From Hyphomicrobiales bacterium (GTDB lineage: Bacteria > Pseudomonadota > Alphaproteobacteria > Rhizobiales > Rhizobiaceae), in assembly GCA_900472575.1 (NCBI GenBank), contig UCIV01000018.1, positions 248,001 through 312,000 of the forward strand: a DNA stretch of 64,000 nucleotides, written 5' to 3'. How positions within the stretch are numbered: the stretch's first letter is position 1; each line of letters begins with the position of its first letter. Below the pieces are notes generated by a model that saw nothing but the letters and a program-made list of their open reading frames with translations, was not told the origin of the DNA and searched no databases. Shown here in pieces: positions 1 through 9,177 of the stretch. Position numbers and translations under genes: made by a program.

Positions 1-190
1 CGCAGTCATGCAGCAGAGCACCCTCGATCGAATTCAGCGCTTGCTTGACGGAAGCCTCATTGCCGCGATGCGCCAACACCGAAAAAATCGCCGGACGGCG
101 GATGACGGACAGATGGTTCGGATTGGCCTTGGCCTCGAAGCCTGCGAGATAATCTTCCAGCACATGCCGGTGATAGAGAGTGAGCGACAT
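1..190 (-). CDS. soxG: Sarcosine oxidase gamma subunit, N-terminal part (cut by window edge)
   Basis: Reading leftward from an ATG at 190 gives an open frame to the window edge, beginning MSLTLYHRHVLEDYLAG. It starts 6 bases after the soxA stop, in the place where soxG lies in soxBDAG operons. The gamma subunit (usually near 185 residues) resembles the GcvT fold and completes the alpha-beta-gamma-delta enzyme that oxidises sarcosine to glycine. About 63 residues are visible. The call rests mainly on operon position; the visible residues are compatible with the family but not diagnostic. Confidence 0.6.
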   Translation of the reverse strand, partial: MSLTLYHRHVLEDYLAGFEAKANPNHLSVIRRPAIFSVLAHRGNEASVKQALNSIEGALLHDC

Positions 191-196
191 GATGGC

Positions 197-3154
197 TTAC
201 CCCTGAAGCTTGCTGTTATCGGGATCGACGAAGACGGGCGGGCAGACTTGCGCCAGCACCTCTTTCCCACGCAATCCATCCCACACGACGATGGTTTCGC
301 CATAGCGTTCCCGGCCAGATTTCAGCATGGCAAGGCCGATCGTGTGACCGAGCGTCGGCGAGTGGCAGACCGAGGACACCCAGCCCTGGTCGCTTGCCAT
401 CGATGGCGGCACGTCTTCCTTCAGCAGATGCGCGCCGGCCAAAAATTCATCAAGCTTTTCCAACGGCCTCAAGCCCACGAGCTGCAACCGGTCGGCAGCG
501 GTGAGGCCGAAACGGCTCGACTGCCGCTTGCCGATGAAATCCGGCTTTTGCAGCGCCATCATCCGGCCAAGGCCGAGATCGTCCGGCGTCGTGCGGCCAT
601 CCATCTCGCTATGGGTGACAAAACCCTTCTCGATGCGCAGGACATTGAGTGCCTCGACGCCATAGGCGCAGATCCCCTCACCCTTGCCCGCCTCCATGAT
701 CGCGTCCGCAACCGCCTCGCCGTAACCGGCCGGAACGGCAAGCTCATAAGCCAGTTCGCCTGAGAAGGAGATACGGAACAGCCGCGCCTTCAGCCCGCCG
801 CGAAGCGTCACTGTCCTGGCGGCAAGATAAGGGAAGGCAACATCGGAAATATCGTCTTCCACCACCCGGCTCATGATCGTCCGGGCGCGGGGCCCGGCGA
901 GCGACATCTGCGCCCAATGGTCGGTCGTGGAGACAAAACGAACGTCGAGGTCAGGCCAGAAGGTCTGCGACGCAAATTCCAGATGCGCCATCACTTCTGC
1001 CGCATAGGCTGTCGTCGAGGTCATCACATAGTGGTTCTCGGCAAGGCGGCTCGTGGTGCCGTCGTCGAAGATCATCCCGTCCTCGCGCAGCATAAGGCCA
1101 TATCGCGCCCTGCCGACCGGCAGCTTGAGGAAATTGTTGCAATAGATACGGTTCAGGAATTCCGCCGCGTGGGTGCCGAAAATCTCGATCTTGCCGAGCG
1201 TCGAGACATCGCAAAGCCCGGCATTACTGCGGACATTCTTGACCTCGCGGTCGACGCTTTCCCGCCAGCTATTTTCCCCCGCGCGCACAAACCAGGCGGA
1301 GCGATGCCACAAGCCGGCTTCGACGAAAGTGGCCCCATTCTTTTTCGCCCAGTCATGCAAGGGCGATGTACGAACCGGAGCCGCATGCTCGCCGCGCGAT
1401 GTTCCTGCCAGAGCACCGAAGGAGACCGGCGTGTAGAACGGCCGGAAGGTCGTGGTGCCGATCTCGGTCGGAGAGACGCCGCGCATGCCGGCAACGATAC
1501 CGACCGTGTTGACGCCCCCAAGCTTGCCCTGATCGGTCGCCATGCCGGCAGTGGTATAGCGTTTGGTATGCTCGATATGGCCGAACCCTTCCCGCTGGGC
1601 GAGCCCGAGATCGCTCACCGCCACATCGTTCTGGAAATCGACAAAGGCCTTGTCCTTGGCCCCCGGCACATACCAGACCGGCGCGAAGGCCGGATCATAT
1701 TCGCCTTCCACCTCGGGGATGTTCATCTCGTAGGCGGCAAAGCCGAGTTCGCGTGCAAGCGCCGTGGCTTTACCGGCGCCATCTTGCAGACAGGCCGAAA
1801 TCGTATCGGCGCCGGCAGCGGAACCAGCAGCAATGAAGGCTGAACCGACATCCGGTGCCATGAAGGCCTGGGCTTCGTCGGACCAGACGGGTTTTGCGCC
1901 GCGCTGGCACATCAGGTGTACGATCGGCGACCAGCCGCCCGAGATCGCCAGCGCATCGCAGGCGATCTGTTCCTGAAAACCGGACCGTTCGGCAATCAGC
2001 GCATCGATGCGATTGCGGCCCCTGGTGCCGACGACACCACCATTGCGGATCACCCGCACGCCATCTGGCCCGACATCCGCAGACTGTGCGCGCGCATCGA
2101 TGATTGCCGTGACATCGACGCCGGCCGCCACCAGATCGGCTGCCGTGCGATAACCCGATCCACCATTGGTAAAGATGGCGACCTTGCCGCCCGCCGCCAC
2201 GCCATATCGGTTGGCATAGGTGCGCATCGCGCTCGCCGTCATCACGCCAGGCTTGTCGTTGCCGCCGAACACCAGCGGCCGCTCTTCCGAGCCGGACGCC
2301 AGAATGGCGCGCTTGGCGACGATGCGCCAGAGCCGTTCCATCGGCAGATCCGGCGACGGTGCGGAGACATGTTTCTGCACCCGCTCGACGGCACCGAAAA
2401 CCATATCGTCATACCAGCCGAACACGGTCGTGCACGGCATCAGCGTGACATTTGGAAGTGCCGCCAGTTCCTCGATCATCGCCTTGGCGAAATCGGCAGC
2501 CGCAATACCGCCCACCGAGGCGCTTTCGGACAGAAGCGATCCGCCAAGCCGAAAACCTTCGTCCGAAAGGACCACGCGTGCACCGGCACGCCCTGCGGCA
2601 AGCGCCGCCATCAGGCCGGCGGGACCGGAACCGATAACCAGCAGATCGCAATGCACCCAGGATTTCTCGTAGCGGTCCGGGTCGGTCTGCATCGTCAGCT
2701 TGCCGAGGCCGGCTGCGCGACGGATTACCGGCTCGTAGAGCTTTTCCCAAAGCGCTGCCGGCCACATGAAGGTCTTGTAGTAGAAGCCAGCACCCAGCAT
2801 CGGCGAAAGCAGGCCGTTTATCGCCCCGATATCGAACGACAATGAAGGCCAGCGGTTCTGGCTGACCGCCGTCAGCCCGTCGTAGAGCTCGGCAACGGTC
2901 GCGCGCACATTCGGCTCGGCGCGCGCGCCGGCGCCGATCGTCATCAGCGCATTCGGTTCGGCAGAGCCGGCCGTCACCGGACCGCGCGGACGGTGATATT
3001 TGAAGCTGCGGCCCATCAGCATCTGGTCGTTGGCAAGCAGGGCAGACGCGAGCGTGTCACCCTCGAAACCCTTGTAGCTCTTGCCGTCGAACGTGAAACT
3101 AAGCGGCTGCCCGCGATTGACCCGCCCTGCGGATCCGAGACGATAGGAGGTCAT
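197..3154 (-). CDS. soxA: Sarcosine oxidase alpha subunit
   Basis: 985 residues, the usual length of the alpha subunit. An N-terminal ferredoxin-like domain (residues about 15-75, with FEGDTLASALLAND) is followed by an NAD-binding Rossmann motif LLVIGSGPAG near residue 171 and a C-terminal GcvT-type folate domain (about 590-985). The heterotetramer oxidises sarcosine to glycine and peroxide, passing the one-carbon unit to tetrahydrofolate in the cytoplasm. The ATG at 3154 was chosen because it gives the expected N terminus (MTSYRLGSAGRVNRGQ) and overlaps the soxD stop as ATGA, a sign of translational coupling. A longer frame runs upstream, but only into soxD. Confidence 0.95.
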   Translation of the reverse strand: MTSYRLGSAGRVNRGQPLSFTFDGKSYKGFEGDTLASALLANDQMLMGRSFKYHRPRGPVTAGSAEPNALMTIGAGARAEPNVRATVAELYDGLTAVSQNRWPSLSFDIGAINGLLSPMLGAGFYYKTFMWPAALWEKLYEPVIRRAAGLGKLTMQTDPDRYEKSWVHCDLLVIGSGPAGLMAALAAGRAGARVVLSDEGFRLGGSLLSESASVGGIAAADFAKAMIEELAALPNVTLMPCTTVFGWYDDMVFGAVERVQKHVSAPSPDLPMERLWRIVAKRAILASGSEERPLVFGGNDKPGVMTASAMRTYANRYGVAAGGKVAIFTNGGSGYRTAADLVAAGVDVTAIIDARAQSADVGPDGVRVIRNGGVVGTRGRNRIDALIAERSGFQEQIACDALAISGGWSPIVHLMCQRGAKPVWSDEAQAFMAPDVGSAFIAAGSAAGADTISACLQDGAGKATALARELGFAAYEMNIPEVEGEYDPAFAPVWYVPGAKDKAFVDFQNDVAVSDLGLAQREGFGHIEHTKRYTTAGMATDQGKLGGVNTVGIVAGMRGVSPTEIGTTTFRPFYTPVSFGALAGTSRGEHAAPVRTSPLHDWAKKNGATFVEAGLWHRSAWFVRAGENSWRESVDREVKNVRSNAGLCDVSTLGKIEIFGTHAAEFLNRIYCNNFLKLPVGRARYGLMLREDGMIFDDGTTSRLAENHYVMTSTTAYAAEVMAHLEFASQTFWPDLDVRFVSTTDHWAQMSLAGPRARTIMSRVVEDDISDVAFPYLAARTVTLRGGLKARLFRISFSGELAYELAVPAGYGEAVADAIMEAGKGEGICAYGVEALNVLRIEKGFVTHSEMDGRTTPDDLGLGRMMALQKPDFIGKRQSSRFGLTAADRLQLVGLRPLEKLDEFLAGAHLLKEDVPPSMASDQGWVSSVCHSPTLGHTIGLAMLKSGRERYGETIVVWDGLRGKEVLAQVCPPVFVDPDNSKLQG

Positions 3155-3423
3155 TCGCTCGGCTCCCGGATCGATGCGGCATCGGTGACGCTGAACACGT
3201 CGTGAGTCACGTTGTCGCGGTCGACAATCAGCCAGCGGCGGCAGCCGGCCGCATGGTGCCAGTATTCCTGGTAACGGCCTTTCGGATTTTCCCGCAGATA
3301 GACGTAGGCGTGCCAGTCCTCCTCGCTCGCGGCAGGATGAGGGCGCGCCAGCGCCGCGCCGCGAATGGAAAACTCTTCCTTGGGTCTGGTACCGCAATGC
3401 GGACAGGTAATCAGGCTTGCCAT
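3151..3423 (-). CDS. soxD: Sarcosine oxidase delta subunit
   Basis: 90 residues, matching the small delta subunit. It carries the zinc-binding signature of the family: CPHCG near the N terminus and H-H-x2-G-C near residue 60. Delta holds structural zinc in the heterotetrameric enzyme. The gene sits between soxB (8 bases away) and soxA (4-base overlap), giving the order soxB-soxD-soxA-soxG read leftward. Confidence 0.95.
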   Translation of the reverse strand: MASLITCPHCGTRPKEEFSIRGAALARPHPAASEEDWHAYVYLRENPKGRYQEYWHHAAGCRRWLIVDRDNVTHDVFSVTDAASIREPSE

Positions 3424-3431
3424 GGACTATC

Positions 3432-4685
3432 TCAGTGAATGTTCGGCTGGGGGCCTTTGCCCGCTTCGTCGATCATGTGGCCGCGCTCGAAGCGGTCGAG
3501 CCGCAGGAAGCGCGAAACATGGTGGCTCTCGTTCTTGGCGATCAGGTGAGCGAAACAAAAGCCCGAGGCGGGCGTCGCCTTGAACCCGCCGTAACACCAT
3601 CCCGCATTGAGGTAGAGATTGTCGATCGGCGTCCGGTCGATGATCGGCGAACCATCCATCGACATGTCCATCACCCCACCCCATGAGCGCAGAACCTTGC
3701 CGCGGGATAGGCCGGGGATAAGCGAGACGCCCTCTTCCATCGTGTGCTCGACGGTCGCGAGATTGCCGCGCTGGGCGTAGGACGAATAATAATCGATATC
3801 CGCACCGAAAACCAAACCGCCCTTGTCCGACTGCGAAATGTAGAAATGCCCGGCGCCGTAGACGATCACATGATCGATCGCCGGTTTGATCCCTTCCGAG
3901 ACGAAAGCCTGCAGCACATGAGTTTCGATCGGCAGTTCCAGCCCGGCCATGCGCGCGGTCTCGGAAGAATGGCCGGCAGTCGCCAGCGCCAATTTGTTGC
4001 AGCCGATGAACCCTTTGTTGGTTTCGACGCCTGTCACCCGGCCCTGCTCGTCGCGGCGGATGGCGTTTACCTCGCAATGCTGGATGATATCGACGCCGCG
4101 CATGTCGGCGCCGCGCGCATAACCCCAGGCAACCGCATCGTGCCGGACGGTTCCGCCGCGCTTCTGCAGCAGGCCTGCGAGGATCGGGAAACGGGCGTGG
4201 TCGTAATTGAGATAGGGCATCAGCGCCTGAAGCTGCTTGCGGTCGAGCAATTCCGCATCGACGCCGTGCATGCGCATGGCATTTCCGCGCCGCGCATAGG
4301 CGTCGCGCTGGCCGTCGGAATGGGCGAGCATCATCACGCCGCGTTGGCTGACCATGGCGTTATAGTTGAAATCCTGCTCAAGCCCTTCCCACAGCTTCAG
4401 CGAAAATTCGTAGAACGGGATATTGCCTTCGAGCAGATAGTTGGAGCGGATGATCGTCGTGTTTCGGCCGACATTTCCGGAGCCGATATAGCCTTTTTCC
4501 AGCACCGCGATGTTGGTGATGCCGAATTCCTTGGCAAGATAATAGGCCGTCGACAGGCCATGCCCGCCGCCACCGACAATGATCACATCGTAATGCGATT
4601 TCGGCTCCGGCTCACGCCAGGCCGGTTTCCACAGCCGGTTGCCCGAAAGCGCCTGCTTGATGATCGAATATGCCGAATATCGCAT
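3432..4685 (-). CDS. soxB: Sarcosine oxidase beta subunit
   Basis: 417 residues. The FAD-binding Rossmann motif VIIVGGGGHGLSTAYYLA lies near residue 40, and RHDAVAWGYARGA contains the histidine that carries covalent FMN in this family. Beta is the catalytic flavoprotein subunit that oxidises sarcosine at FAD. The start chosen is the ATG at 4685 (MRYSAYSIIKQALSGN, the family N terminus); an in-frame extension of 24 residues upstream looks non-coding. It is the first gene of the operon, so its promoter should lie between 4686 and 4958. Confidence 0.95.
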   Translation of the reverse strand: MRYSAYSIIKQALSGNRLWKPAWREPEPKSHYDVIIVGGGGHGLSTAYYLAKEFGITNIAVLEKGYIGSGNVGRNTTIIRSNYLLEGNIPFYEFSLKLWEGLEQDFNYNAMVSQRGVMMLAHSDGQRDAYARRGNAMRMHGVDAELLDRKQLQALMPYLNYDHARFPILAGLLQKRGGTVRHDAVAWGYARGADMRGVDIIQHCEVNAIRRDEQGRVTGVETNKGFIGCNKLALATAGHSSETARMAGLELPIETHVLQAFVSEGIKPAIDHVIVYGAGHFYISQSDKGGLVFGADIDYYSSYAQRGNLATVEHTMEEGVSLIPGLSRGKVLRSWGGVMDMSMDGSPIIDRTPIDNLYLNAGWCYGGFKATPASGFCFAHLIAKNESHHVSRFLRLDRFERGHMIDEAGKGPQPNIH

Positions 4686-4958
4686 CCATCCGTCCCGTTC
4701 ATGTCCGGTCCACCTTCGCATATGCAGGGATAAGGACAAGCGCAATGAGGACACCACCGGTTCCGTTTGCGACAGCTTTCCCTACATCACATCAGGTTCT
4801 TGCGCCGATAGGACGCAGCCCGCGACACTATCCCCGAAGCAGACCGCGGGGATGAATAGCAAGGTCGCGCAAGTGCTTTCAATAGCTTGGCTTCAACTTC
4901 GTCCCCGCAGCATCGGCACGGCCGTAAAATCCGGCAAACATAGTTGCCGGAGATGACC

Positions 4959-5990
4959 ATGAGCGACCGCACCACCAATCTCGACATGCCTTTCATAATG
5001 CCCTCGCAGGCACAGAAACACGTCACCCATAACGAGGCCCTGCTGCTGCTGGATGCGATCGTTCAGCTTTCCGTGATCGGGGAAAGCGTCGGCCCTCCGG
5101 AGACACCTGAGCCGGGAGATCGCTTCGTCGTCGCAACCGACGCCACGGATGCATGGAGCGGTCGCGGGGGCCGGATCGCCATCTGGCAGGATAGCTACTG
5201 GGCCTTTGCGAAGCCGGGCACGGGCTGGCGCGCCTGGTTCGAGATAGACGCCAGGCTGAAGGTGTTCGATGGATCGGCGTGGCAGGATTTAGCCTTGCCC
5301 GAAAATGCCGGCGTCATGACGCTTGGCATCTCTGCCGCCGCCGACGATACCAACAGGCTTTCTCTCTCTTCTCCCGCCAGCCTGTTCAACCATGCGGGCG
5401 ACAGCCATCGGCTGAAGATCAACAAGGCGTCCGCAGCAGATACAGCCACACTGCTTTTCCAGTCCGGTTGGACGGGACATGCGGAAATGGGGCTGGCAGG
5501 AAACACCGATTTTTCCATCAAGGTCAGCGATGGATCAGAATGGAAGACCGGCCTTGTGATAGACGGCACCGGCCGCATCACCACGCCCAACCAGCCGGCA
5601 GCAAGGCTCTATCGCAGCGGCACGAGTTTCACCCCGACCTCGGGACAACAGAGCGGCATGTCGGACTTCGCCTTGAACCGGGGCGGCTTTACGCTCGGAG
5701 CGGCTGTTGCGGGCGGGGGCAACGCGATCGTCATACCCGCAACCGGCCTTTATCTTATAGCCCTCACGCTTTCTATGGCAGCGGCGGCCGCCGCCTATGG
5801 CGTGACGGTTTCGCGCAATGGTAGTCCGGGCCTGCTGACGCTTGCCGGCGCGGCCGGGAATTCCACGACATTGTCGTCTTCCGCTATCGCCCAATTGCAA
5901 CAAGGGGATACGCTGACATTCAGCCATACAGGTTCCGCCACGCTCAATGCCGGACCAACAGGAACTATCCTTTCAGTCGCAATGATTTAG
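4959..5990 (+). CDS. DUF2793 phage/GTA-like protein with C-terminal C1q/TNF-like domain
   Basis: 343 residues. The N-terminal third (MPFIMPSQAQKHVTHNEALLLLDAIVQ through the WxAWFEID region, residues about 10-100) is the DUF2793 domain, known from alphaproteobacterial prophages and gene transfer agent loci. The last about 130 residues (from TSFTPTSGQQSG) look like a compact C1q/TNF-type beta sandwich rich in small residues. The ATG at 4959 follows GGAG by six bases; TTG 4944 and ATG 4953 are weaker options. No other phage gene lies nearby, so this is an orphan. It could be a surface-adhesion or virion-decoration protein; its role is unknown. Confidence 0.8.
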   Translation: MSDRTTNLDMPFIMPSQAQKHVTHNEALLLLDAIVQLSVIGESVGPPETPEPGDRFVVATDATDAWSGRGGRIAIWQDSYWAFAKPGTGWRAWFEIDARLKVFDGSAWQDLALPENAGVMTLGISAAADDTNRLSLSSPASLFNHAGDSHRLKINKASAADTATLLFQSGWTGHAEMGLAGNTDFSIKVSDGSEWKTGLVIDGTGRITTPNQPAARLYRSGTSFTPTSGQQSGMSDFALNRGGFTLGAAVAGGGNAIVIPATGLYLIALTLSMAAAAAAYGVTVSRNGSPGLLTLAGAAGNSTTLSSSAIAQLQQGDTLTFSHTGSATLNAGPTGTILSVAMI

Positions 5991-6076
5991 CGAAAAAACT
6001 TCAAAAAATGATACAGGCCCGTGCCAAATTCGCACAGCCCGACACGCTCAATTCGACTTTCTCGCCCTCTTCCCCT

Positions 6077-6102
6077 CCCCTGCAAGCCTTATTTCGCAGG
6101 GG
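6077..6102. other. Inverted repeat downstream of the DUF2793 gene
   Basis: CCCCTGC (6077-6083) and GCAGGGG (6096-6102) can form a 7-bp stem with a 12-base loop, 87 bases after the DUF2793 stop. There is no T run after it, so it is at best a Rho-assisted terminator or an operator for sciP. Confidence 0.4.
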
Positions 6103-6166
6103 ATTGAGGGCTAAGGCACAGAAAAAATACGACCTTTGCGAGTTAGGTCACATTTGCGGAACCTGT

Positions 6167-6181
6167 TTAGTCAAATGTTAA
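6167..6181 (+). promoter_or_regulatory. CtrA box upstream of sciP
   Basis: TTAG-TCAAATG-TTAA matches the CtrA consensus TTAA-N7-TTAA at 7 of 8 positions, 53 bases before the sciP start. CtrA-driven sciP transcription is established in Caulobacter; here it is inferred from the motif and its position. Confidence 0.7.
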
Positions 6182-6233
6182 AACTGCCGGACTAGGCTCT
6201 CCGGCGTGGTCTTGTGTTGTGTAGAGAGTTCCA

Positions 6234-6509
6234 ATGACCGAAATGATCCGTCCACGAGTTAAATATGTCATCGGCCCCGATGGCAGCCCGCTTACGATTG
6301 CGGACCTTCCCCCGGCCAATACGCGCCGCTGGGTTATCCGTCGTAAGGCTGAGGTTGTCGCGGCTGTTCGCGGTGGCTTGTTGAGCTTGGAGGAAGCCTG
6401 CGACCGTTATACGCTTACCGTCGAAGAATTCCTCTCCTGGCAGTCCTCGATCAACGATCATGGCCTTGCCGGCCTGCGTACGACGCGTATCCAGCAGTAC
6501 CGCCACTAG
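6234..6509 (+). CDS. sciP: CtrA inhibitor SciP
   Basis: 91 residues, the full length of the DUF1153/SciP family. The sequence carries the conserved run RVKYVIGPDGSPLTIADLPP at residues 8-27, then RRWVIRRKAEVVAAVRGG and LSLEEACDRYTLTVEEFLSWQ, a small winged-helix/HTH fold. SciP is the small CtrA inhibitory protein: it blocks CtrA-dependent transcription by binding CtrA and DNA. The gene is preceded by a near-perfect CtrA box, suggesting negative feedback, and ctrA lies only 2 kb downstream, closer than in Caulobacter. Confidence 0.95.
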   Translation: MTEMIRPRVKYVIGPDGSPLTIADLPPANTRRWVIRRKAEVVAAVRGGLLSLEEACDRYTLTVEEFLSWQSSINDHGLAGLRTTRIQQYRH

Positions 6510-6572
6510 GCGCATCCGGCGAAAAGCCACCCTTATCCGGGTGCCGTGATCAAGGTCGCGGCATCCTTTGTT

Positions 6573-7094
6573 TTATCCATTTCCTGATTGCCGATCCGTC
6601 TTTCCCAGTTTGACCACAGAGGGAAAGATGGCCGCAATCACGGCGGACGCCGCATAACACCAGAAACCGGGAAGCGTGACGGCAGTCGCAACGCCGCTCG
6701 TCTTCGCCGCGAAGATGACGATCGCGACAAGCATCACGTCCATCATCGACCATCTGGCAAGATGCGGCATCGCTTGGCTAAGCAATTGCGACCTCCCCTC
6801 GCCGGCCGCGACCTCAAGCCCGAGAGCGATCAGCTTGACTGCTGGAAACGCGAGCGAAAAAGCGCCGACGGCAATGGCCAGCCCGAAATTCCCATCTCCC
6901 CACAACTCTCCGACAAGCTGCAGCAGTGATGGCTCGCTACTGAAAAAGTAAAGCTGATCGAACCGCATGATCGGGAGGCTCACGCCGAATGCGAGCAGCA
7001 CTGCCGACAGACCCAGTATCGAAAACGGTACAATCCGGCTCAAGCAAACTCCCTGAAAGACGCCTCGAAACTGAAGTCGAAAGCTGAGCTTCAT
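6573..7094 (-). CDS. PqiA-family (paraquat-inducible protein A-like) membrane protein
   Basis: 173 residues with about four hydrophobic segments (near residues 20-40, 70-95, 115-135 and 140-160), resembling one half of a PqiA module. PqiA proteins are inner-membrane partners of MCE-type lipid transport; no mce gene is in view, so this is a stand-alone short form. Start at ATG 7094 (MKLSFRLQ); a TTG four codons upstream is also open, and neither has a clear ribosome site. It is convergent with sciP and divergent from the GNAT gene. Confidence 0.7.
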   Translation of the reverse strand: MKLSFRLQFRGVFQGVCLSRIVPFSILGLSAVLLAFGVSLPIMRFDQLYFFSSEPSLLQLVGELWGDGNFGLAIAVGAFSLAFPAVKLIALGLEVAAGEGRSQLLSQAMPHLARWSMMDVMLVAIVIFAAKTSGVATAVTLPGFWCYAASAVIAAIFPSVVKLGKTDRQSGNG

Positions 7095-7154
7095 AACATG
7101 GCGCAAATCGGTTTATGCTCCAAGCCGACATGTGAATGCGACAGGAGCAACAAA

Positions 7155-7433
7155 ATGGAAATCAGCCGCGAAGAGAAAACATCGGGTGGACGTTATGCCG
7201 CAAGTGTCGAGGGACATGAGGCCGAGATGACCTATTCCCGCACCTCGCCGCAACTGATCATCATCGATCACACCGGCGTTCCGGATGCTCTGCGCGGCAA
7301 GGGCGTCGGTCAGGCTCTGGCAAAATTCGCGGTTGATGATGCACGCCAGGGCGGCTGGAAGATCATTCCGCTTTGCCCCTTCTTCAAGGCCCAGGTCGAG
7401 CGCCACCCCGAATGGCAGGACGTCATCAAATAA
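7155..7433 (+). CDS. Small GNAT-like N-acetyltransferase (COG2388 type)
   Basis: 92 residues. The sequence VPDALRGKGVGQALAKFAVDDAR is the acetyl-CoA-binding motif A (R-G-x-G-x-A), followed by WKIIPLCPFFKAQVERHPEW, the characteristic C-terminal block of the short single-domain GNAT family related to YjdJ. The substrate is unknown. ATG 7155 follows AGGAG by seven bases and is preferred over an upstream in-frame ATG at 7098 that would add a cysteine-rich tail. Confidence 0.85.
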   Translation: MEISREEKTSGGRYAASVEGHEAEMTYSRTSPQLIIIDHTGVPDALRGKGVGQALAKFAVDDARQGGWKIIPLCPFFKAQVERHPEWQDVIK

Positions 7434-7497
7434 ATCATCGCTTCACTTCGAAGCAGAAGACTATCGGCTGAACGATCTGCAGCCGTACAGAAAATGG

Positions 7498-7529
7498 AAA
7501 AAGGGCGCCGCCCCTTGCGGGTCGCCCTC
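7498..7529 (-). terminator. Rho-independent terminator of the FliJ-like gene
   Basis: A GC-rich imperfect hairpin (AGGGCG arm near 7502-7507, CGCCCT arm near 7523-7528) is followed on the minus strand by a T run (complement of 7495-7501). It lies between the converging GNAT and FliJ-like genes, 26 bases past the latter's stop. Confidence 0.7.
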
Positions 7530-7554
7530 TTCAACTCCTCGATGCATCCGCGCT

Positions 7555-7905
7555 TTAGGCGCGGGCGCGCATCCCGCCGTCGCGCTCTTCGAGCGCCGAA
7601 GCCTTGGCGAGTTCCGCCTCCGCCTCTTCCAGTGCCAGTTCGGCACTATCCTGCTGAACCTTCAGTTCTCGAATCGAGACCTGCAGGTTATCCGCCCGCT
7701 GCCGTGCGGCCTTTGCAAAGGTCGGATAAGCGAAATGACCCGGATCGGTGATCCCGGACTTTTTCTCTTCAAGCGTGATCTGGTGTTCCAGTTCCTTCGC
7801 CATCCGTTCGAATTCTGCCATCATCATCTGCAACTGCTGCAGCTGACGACGCTTTTCGTTAACCTGAAATCCCTTCAGGCGAACAAGGCTGTCACGCGAC
7901 TTCAT
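7555..7905 (-). CDS. fliJ: FliJ-like coiled-coil protein
   Basis: 116 residues, nearly all predicted coiled coil (KSRDSLVRLKGFQVNEKRRQ at the start; long E/A/Q/L heptads to the end). It matches the FliJ-like proteins found beside ctrA in rhizobia. FliJ is a chaperone-escort of the flagellar export gate in the cytoplasm. ATG 7905 is preceded by GGAG eight bases upstream. It is divergent from ctrA, sharing a 422-base intergenic region. The flagellar role is inferred by family, since no other flagellar gene is in view. Confidence 0.75.
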   Translation of the reverse strand: MKSRDSLVRLKGFQVNEKRRQLQQLQMMMAEFERMAKELEHQITLEEKKSGITDPGHFAYPTFAKAARQRADNLQVSIRELKVQQDSAELALEEAEAELAKASALEERDGGMRARA

Positions 7906-8002
7906 ACGCAATACTCCGTGGATACCAACACCCCGGCCCGTGATCTGCCTGTTACACTGCAGATCAAAAAATTTCTGACGCGTTAATAAATTTGACGCGG
8001 CA

Positions 8003-8017
8003 TTAACTTTTCGTTTA
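8003..8017. promoter_or_regulatory. CtrA-like box in the ctrA/fliJ intergenic region
   Basis: TTAA-CTTTTCG-TTTA has one mismatch to TTAA-N7-TTAA. It lies 311 bases before ctrA and 98 bases before the divergent FliJ-like start, so it could serve either gene. CtrA autoregulation is established in Caulobacter and reported in Sinorhizobium. Confidence 0.55.
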
Positions 8018-8102
8018 CGGGCATCATTAATGATAAAGACGATCGTTTAAGGGTCGGTAAATACCAAGTCCGAATTGGACAGCGGCAATGTGTCAGCCGC
8101 AA

Positions 8103-8137
8103 GAATCACTTAGCGAAACTTCCTCGTTCGCTGATTC
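8103..8137. promoter_or_regulatory. Pair of GANTC (CcrM) methylation sites in the ctrA leader
   Basis: GAATC at 8103-8107 and GATTC at 8133-8137 are 30 bases apart, about 195-225 bases upstream of ctrA. CcrM methylates GANTC in alphaproteobacteria, and hemimethylation of such a site gates a ctrA promoter in Caulobacter. That these two do the same is an inference. Confidence 0.5.
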
Positions 8138-8209
8138 AACATGGTGATGTCCAATCCGTAAAGGAAAACAGGCTGCTACTTATTTTGCTTAATAAATTGA
8201 TGCACCTTG

Positions 8210-8265
8210 CCAAATCAGGTCACAGTTTGTTAACCATTTGGTGGCAGCTTCCAAATCAGGCACAG
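8210..8265 (+). repeat. Direct repeat flanking a TTAACCAT half-site upstream of ctrA
   Basis: CCAAATCAGGTCACAG (8210-8225) recurs as CCAAATCAGGCACAG (8251-8265), one base shorter and 41 bases downstream. Between them, TTAACCAT at 8230-8237 is a CtrA half-site-like octamer. The unit ends 63 bases before the ctrA start, where the proximal promoter should be. Repeat spacing is close to four helical turns, so paired protein binding is possible. Confidence 0.6.
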
Positions 8266-8327
8266 TCTGGATCCGTAACGAGTGAGGGGGCAAAAGGTAA
8301 CCTTGCGCGGCGGTAAAGGGGAAAAAT

Positions 8328-9029
<702 letters not shown>

Positions 9030-9054
9030 AGCCAACGGCATTCCCCTTTGCCTT

Positions 9055-9090
9055 AAAACCCGCTTGGTTCGCCAGGCGGGTTTTATTTTG
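9055..9090 (+). terminator. Rho-independent terminator of ctrA
   Basis: AAAACCCGC (9055-9063) pairs with GCGGGTTTT (9076-9084), followed by ATTTTG. It starts 26 bases after the ctrA stop. Confidence 0.9.
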
Positions 9091-9177
9091 TCCGCCTTAC
9101 GGTGTGTTAAGTGCATCCAACAAAAAACGGCGACCGAGGCCGCCGTTCAAACCTGGACGTCAAAGCTTCGGCCGCGA

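Noticed and set aside
8-763. Plus-strand frame at the window start
   Set aside because: Antisense of soxG and soxA.
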